Source: Hyperoodon ampullatus (taxonomy: Eukaryota > Chordata > Mammalia > Artiodactyla > Ziphiidae). Taken from it: a DNA stretch of 64,000 nt. Made by a program: the position numbers and the translations under genes. Shown here one piece after another: positions 58,806-64,000 of the stretch (position 1 is its first letter; each line of letters begins with the position of its first letter). Location: contig OX457070.1 of assembly GCA_949752795.1 (NCBI GenBank), positions 39,519,185 through 39,583,184 on the forward strand. Reading direction: 5' to 3'. A model generated the notes under the pieces. That model worked only from the letters and a program-made list of their open reading frames with translations, ran no database searches and had not been told where the DNA came from.

Positions 58806-58869
58806 ACAAATAAGGGAAATAAACATTCAGAACCACATCTGTTCACTCCGATGCGTATTTTTATGCTAC

Positions 58870-59030
58870 CTGAATGGTTTCCAACCCCATTTGCCTATCA
58901 GAATCATGCTTGGAAATGTAAAACATAATAAAAATTTAATACCTACTCCAGGAGATCCTGAGGCAGTGGTTCTGGGCAGGGGTTTGGACCGTTCTCTGAG
59001 GGTGTTTCTGAAGCTCAGGCAGTAGTGTGG
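58870..59030. mobile_element. Decayed MER5/MER20-type hAT remnant
   Basis: 'atggtttccaaccccatttg', 'cctatcagaatcatgcttgg' and a late 'ctgaagctcaggcag' recall hAT-Charlie non-autonomous elements. Too eroded to assign. Confidence 0.35.
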
Positions 59031-60261
59031 ATTTTCCCCCTCACACAGTTACCCTGTTTGGGTGGACTTCTGTGCTTTGCCACGACCCTACCTACCCTCC
59101 ATGCCCAAGGAGCTCTTTGCATCCACCCTGAAGTAATCTGATTGCCCTAAACTAAGAGCCCAAACCCACCTTTCAAATGTCCTCCACAAGCTAGAACTTC
59201 TACTGAAGATTGTGTGAGATGATCAACAAGACGTTTCTGACCTCTGTCTTTATATAATATGGCACCTTTGTCTCAGTTTCAGAGGAAGCAGAATCTAGGG
59301 CCCAGTGAATGTGCTTCGGTTTGCTTAGGAACTGACAGCCCAGGAAAGCAAAGGGGGTGAGACAGGAAAGAGAGTGCACTGCTCAACTGGCCCCTACTGG
59401 GGAGCAAATGTCCCTGCTCACCTCATGTTGTCCACTTGATCCTGAAAGGATGCTGTGTGACAGCTGTGTCTCACAACACTTGGTTAGTGGTAGGAGCAGG
59501 GAGATTTATCTGCTGGCTTCTGCCTATACCGTTGGTCAAAGGCTCATTCCATGGGGCGTTAGCTTCCCCACACTCTAGGGCTGTACACACTTGAGTTCTC
59601 AACGGTCCTGCAGCATCACTCACACTGGCATCAACAGGGGAAAAAGCCAGGGCAGGGGGAGGATGCACACAGACGTGTTCATCCCTGAAGTGGTAGCTGT
59701 GCAGCCAAAAGCTTCACACATGAGCTGAGATCATCTGAGGTGGCACATGACGGTCTGACTCATATGTTAAGACTTGTCTCCTGATTCCATGAAAATGTCA
59801 TTTTTTAAAGATCCTCAGGTAGTTGTCCAAAAGACAGCGTCATGGTACTAGAAGAATGAACAATAAGAAATCGAGCAAAAAGTCCTAAAAATCAAATGCA
59901 CCTTCCCCTGCCCTCTCAGAGCTTTCCCTGGGATCTATCAGGGCCATACTTCATCTTAGACGAATGTCGAACAGGCATACACGGCAGGCTTTACTCATCA
60001 AATAAGAAACTTTGCTATGGGAATATCAACTGATGTCAAATAATAGCTGTACTATGGAATATCTGTACCCTTCTCCAGGGGAAGAAAGGCCTGGAATCAT
60101 GTCAGAATGTGTTTTTCCTCATTTCACTATCTTCCTGTTTCCTCTGCTAGGTAAAGATGTACACACTGTATAAACGAAGACTGAACATATAAAATAGATT
60201 TACAGGCTGTTCACAGAATAAACAAACAAACAAATCCTGATTAATTATCCATAGGATAAAC
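59031..60261. other. Unique DNA
   Basis: No gene or clear repeat recognised. Confidence 0.4.
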
Positions 60262-60412
60262 CAGTGGTTCTCAAGCTTTAGCATGCATCAGAATCACCAG
60301 AAGGGGTTGGTAGAACAGAATCACCTTGGAAGGATTGGCAGAGCACAGAACACAGGTGTGTCCAAAGGTTGCTGATGCCGCTCTACCCTGGGACCATACA
60401 ATGTGAACTAGT
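60262..60412 (+). mobile_element. MER5-type hAT element
   Basis: Begins with the clear terminus 'cagtggttctcaagctttag' and 'catgcatcagaatcaccag', ending 'ttgctgatgccgctctaccc' and 'gggaccatacaatgtgaac'. The centre is partly lost. Confidence 0.75.
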
Positions 60413-60579
60413 GACGTAAACTAACGTGAACCTGTCACTTTTCATCAAATGACTACGAACCTGATGATTATGGGAAAATGTAGAGATTATTTGATTTTTC
60501 TGAGTAATTTATGTTTGACCCAAAAACCTTCTGGTTGAGGATTTTGACATGAGTGTATTAACCCTTTCCATTCAGGGTG

Positions 60580-60728
60580 TGGTTCGAGGACCAGCAGTGT
60601 AATCGTTGGCTGAGAATTCATTATGCATGCAAATTCTCAGCACCAGCCCAGAATCACTGAATCAATATCTGCATTTTAACAAGAAACTCTGGGTAATTTG
60701 TGTGCACATTAAAGTATGGAAAGCACTG
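60580..60728 (-). mobile_element. MER5A-type hAT element
   Basis: 'gtgtggttcgaggaccagca', 'catgcaaattctcagcacca', 'aatatctgcattttaacaag' and terminal 'gtatggaaagcactg'. Opposite orientation to the copy 170 bases upstream. Confidence 0.75.
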
Positions 60729-61294
60729 TCCTAACCCATTTTTTTTGCTTTAGTAAGAATAGGGATGAATGTCTCAATACAACTGTGGCGATCAAGGAGC
60801 ACTTCTCCATCATCCCTGAGTTCCAAGACAGAAGTAGGACTTGTAAAGACTGCATGAATTCTAAAACTGACCTCAGAGCATTCCAGTGTAACTTTTTCTT
60901 TCTTTTTTTATAAATAATTGTTTGCAATTGTGACTAGTCAATAAAAAATCCTGACATCACTGTACTTTCTTGCTTCTTGTCTCAAAATCCAGTGGGGTCT
61001 GGGACCAGAAAGGTAAAGGTTAACGGTCAAATCCTCTCTGTATCACATATTTTTTCGGGTGAAGATAGTGATACTATTGAAACAAGAGGTTGACAAACTT
61101 GTTCAGTAAGAAAACAGATCTTCAGTATGGCTTTCTAGGCCATCCAGTCTCTGGAACAACTACCCAACTATGCTGTGGTAGCCTGAAGGAGCTTCCCAAA
61201 CTTACGTGTAGCACTGAGTTCTAACAAACTTTCTTACAAAAGCAGGTATGGAGCAGGTTTGGTCTAAGGGACATAATTTGCTGGCCTCTCTTTT
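60729..61294. other. Unique DNA
   Basis: Short frames on both strands at 60709-60927 are unsupported. No gene. Confidence 0.4.
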
Positions 61295-61410
61295 AAACTC
61301 TTTGAGCCTAAGTTTCCTTGTCTGTAAAATGGGCTTAGAAAAATCTACCTGGGAAGGTGTGTGTGAAGATTAACCCAAATAATGCGTGCAGAAGTGTCCA
61401 GCAGAGGAGT
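61295..61410 (+). mobile_element. MIR SINE fragment
   Basis: Shows 'ctttgagcctaagtttcctt', 'gtctgtaaaatgggcttaga' and 'gtgtgaagattaacccaaat'. Confidence 0.75.
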
Positions 61411-61536
61411 TTAATATTGTGAATCCCGATTCCTTTTCATTTCCCCTAAAATTCAGGTGCAGAAAAATTCTAATTAATTGACCATTTTGATTAGACAAGT
61501 TCCAGTTAATTCAGTTCCTACACAGGCACATACAGA

Positions 61537-61584
61537 CTCTCTCTCTCTCTCTCTCTCTCTCTTTCACTCTCTCTCTCACTCTCT
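61537..61584 (+). repeat. (CT)n microsatellite
   Basis: About 24 CT units with ttt and ca interruptions. Confidence 0.95.
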
Positions 61585-61707
61585 AGAAGCCAGCATACCC
61601 CTCCAAGCAGTGGTTTTGAGGTGAATCTGATCAAAGAGAGGAACACAGATATGGAAAATTTGTTGAATTTTTGACTTGCATCATTTCTGATTTCTGTATC
61701 TTTTCAG

Positions 61708-61787
61708 GATGCTCCAGATCTAGGAGAACTTTCACCATTATCATATGATGATCAAGCTAAGAAAAATGTAGCAGGGGCTCCATGCAG
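61708..61787 (+). CDS. Possible internal coding exon, unknown product
   Basis: 80 bases flanked by a strong acceptor (pyrimidine-rich 'tttctgtatcttttcag' ending at 61707) and a strong donor (CAG then gtaaat, 61785-61793). Only one frame is open; it begins Asp-Ala-Pro-Asp-Leu-Gly-Glu-Leu-Ser-Pro-Leu-Ser-Tyr and ends Gly-Ala-Pro-Cys plus two bases, while the other frames hit stops. I recognise no domain. It could be a protein-coding or lncRNA exon, or a chance pair of splice sites. Confidence 0.22.
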
Positions 61788-62313
61788 GTAAATGTTTGCA
61801 TATATATACAAGCAGCTGTGGCATACCCAGAGGGACTGAAGCCTGATGAGGAAGCTGGTGAAAATACAGTGACTGAAGGTGAAAGGAAGAAGGACAGGTT
61901 CGGAGGAGGACAGAGAAAAGCTCTTCTTATGAACGAAACCTCCTGTGAAGTTAGGGGCACAGAGGCTAATTTGACTTTTTATCCTGAGACTGGGTGCACG
62001 GGATAGCTAATTGATTCAGAAGTTACTAAAATGCACCAGCAGAATTGGACCCTCCTTCACCTCATGATCAGGCAAGCTCCTGCGGAAGGGGACTTGGCCC
62101 AGTGAGTTCTCCCATATATAATCTGAACTTCGTCCTATGGCTTCCTTGCACCCCTCACACCCCAGTATGGCTCAGCTCCTTCCACAAAACAACCTACCGT
62201 GTGTCAATCCAGTCATGTTTCCTGAACACTCTGCACTCCTGAATCCTCGCTGAACCAGATATTCTGGTTTTGAGGCACCCTGTACCCCACATGTGAGCCA
62301 CCACCTTTCTTTC
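61788..62313. other. Unique DNA
   Basis: No gene or repeat recognised beyond the possible exon just upstream. Confidence 0.4.
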
Positions 62314-62334
62314 TTTTTTTTTTTTTTTTTTTTT
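62314..62334 (+). repeat. Poly(T) tract
   Basis: T21. No SINE or L1 body is recognisable on its right side, so it is not called a retroposon tail. Confidence 0.8.
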
Positions 62335-64000
62335 GGAGGGGAGATTTTATGTGCTTCTTTTCAAGGTCATAAAGAAATTAAACCAAAGCCCCAGCTCCCT
62401 TTCCTTTTCATATACCCTGAGTAGTTCTAGAGACATTTTCTAGAGAAAATAGAGCTTAATTTCTTGGAGGTGTTTTGTTGACAAGAAAATGGAAAGCATG
62501 TGTCCCAGCCTCACTTATTGTGCTTCCAAGTAATGAAAGTATTTAAGAAGGTACAATTATGATCTTGGCAAGCACCTGGGGCTCTTGGAACTGTTTTTTC
62601 ACACTGAATAAACACTGCAGATAATCTGTTTACGTTACACTGTTCTGAAAAGCTATCTACAACAAAAGGCCACAACCATCCTTTCGTTTCCTTTTCTTGA
62701 AAGAAAAAAAATATATATTGCACTAATAATTCGCTGGAAATGATTTCATTGTCTCCATTTTCACTCTAGCCAGACAGAAAGAAGTTTTAGTAAAGGAGTT
62801 TATGGGCTTCTTATTTTCCGCCACTTTTAACTGAACAGTGCAATCCATTTTTTTTCTAGTTACCTGAAATTCTTCTTGTTAACACTCCCTGGTGACCCAG
62901 GGCCACTTTCGTGCCCTGAAAAATTAACTCTAACTCCCTTTGAATAATGTACCTCCAATCCATTTCATCCTCTCAACTTGATTGACTTTGATTAAATGAT
63001 ACCTTAAGTTTTGTGCAGACCTGGTACAGCACCAGAAAAGAGCACGCAATCCATTTCTCTTTAGGCCAAAAAATGAGAGGAAATGGTAAGGAGTCACTGA
63101 GTTGGAAACACTAGCCAGAAAAATGCATGTCTGCAGCTTGACTTTAAATTGTACAGACGCTATGGAGAATTATCCCCCTACTGTAGTAGAACGCATCCGA
63201 AAGCCTAGAAAGTTGACACAGGAAGAAAAGAATCAATGGCATGTTCGCATGTTTTTGCAATGTTGTGAGATTCAGTGAGCACGTTGCAGGACCTTACGCC
63301 CTGCCTCTGTTGCCCTTAGGAAACATGTGGGAGGAATCGCAGTGCCACAGGTTATGTTTCTGGAGTCAAATACTAATAAAAGTGAAAGAAAGAATTCTCT
63401 GTGATCTAGTCCATCCTTTTCAATTTGCAGGTGTGGGGACTGGGGTCTTGAGAGCTGAGGTCAGACCATCTGCTGATTCTATGTGGTGTCCTTCTGCTCC
63501 ACCCAATGGCCTCCTTTATTCAGTGGTGAATATCCTCCTGTGCTGAGAACCATTTAGCTCATGGGGGTCCCTAAGCCTCTAACCACTAGGGGGCAAAAAT
63601 AACCCAGCACTCTCAGTAATTCATCCCAGCTGAGCAGCCCCATTTCCTCCAGTCCCATCCCAGGAAGTCTCTTTCTAGAGATGTTTTGAATTAAGAAGTT
63701 GCAATAACATTCTCACAGTCCCTCTCAGCTCTGTGGGTTGGCCTCACCGAAGGCAAAAGGAATTCACAGCAGCCTCTTGAACAGCCTGGGGCCTGTTTCT
63801 CCAGCAGTTAGTTATAAAGAGAGAACCCCATTGTCAGAAATGACTGTCTGGTTCTACCTCTCAGCCCAATATCTGCTGCATCCAAGACCATTATCAGAGC
63901 AGAGAGAGATGGGAGGCTGTCTGTATCTGCTTCCTGTTCCTTTAGGAGTTGGGGGTTGGGATAATCTGGTGTTCCTGCCTTTCATAGCTAAGAGAACAAA
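62335..64000. other. Unique DNA, no gene seen
   Basis: 62740-63160 looks complex and free of repeats. Plus frame 63241-63546 (101 codons) has no recognisable domain or splice context. The only site called is the CTCF-like motif at 63583. Confidence 0.4.
63583..63596 (+). promoter_or_regulatory. Probable CTCF-binding motif
   Basis: CCACTAGGGGGCAA matches 13 of 14 positions of the CTCF core CCASYAGRKGGCRS by eye. It lies in unique sequence, not in a repeat. Binding and boundary function are not shown by sequence alone. Confidence 0.45.

Noticed and set aside
1..64000. CRISPR arrays, operons, prophage or insertion sequences
   Set aside because: No regularly spaced direct repeats or prokaryotic gene structure; all repeats are of mammalian type.

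Overview
This window is non-coding nuclear DNA of a mammal, most probably a cetacean. I see no bacterial, viral or organellar gene organisation and no convincing complete protein-coding gene. The strongest clue to the organism is a set of about 210-base tRNA-derived SINEs with a conserved head (gggcttccctggtgg), tRNA-like boxes and a poly(A) tail. From memory these match the CHR SINE family of whales, dolphins and hippos. The LINE-1 copies are also of the cetartiodactyl type, and no BovB or Bov-tA element is visible. Placing the window in Cetacea is an inference from these repeats.

Layout. 1-8 kb: AT-rich unique DNA with old repeats (MER5, MIR) and two short L1 3' ends. 8.0-9.0 kb: a 5'-truncated L1 with an intact ORF2 C-terminus and a probable 3' transduction. 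9-12 kb: unique DNA. 12.0-15.6 kb: an older CHR-like SINE, a rare (CG)13 tract, MIRs, two young CHR SINEs and an MLT1-like LTR. 16.5-18.8 kb: a 5'-inverted (twin-primed) L1 that later received a hAT transposon and a CHR SINE. 19-33 kb: mostly unique DNA with microsatellites, MIR and L2 remains and one CHR SINE. 33.1-35.65 kb: a rearranged L1 with endonuclease/RT sequence next to a GC-rich 5'-UTR-like block and no ORF1. 38.3-40.4 kb: a 2.1-kb L1 bounded by 12-bp target-site duplications. 40-56 kb: mostly unique AT-rich DNA with MIRs and an LTR. 56-61 kb: hAT remains, a GC-richer possible regulatory patch, a perfect 12-bp-arm hairpin beside a CHR SINE, and a MER5 cluster. 61-64 kb: unique DNA with one possible exon and a good CTCF-like motif.

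Genes. Two spots deserve a transcript check. One is a possible two-exon minus-strand coding segment at 44157-44671; the other is a single possible 80-base plus-strand exon at 61708-61787. Both rest only on open frame and splice-site-like flanks, and I do not recognise either product. The other longer open frames are antisense readings of L1, SINE or GC-rich repeat DNA. The window is best read as intergenic or long-intron sequence. Its record is one of successive retrotransposition, whose order can be partly read from nesting and target-site duplications.
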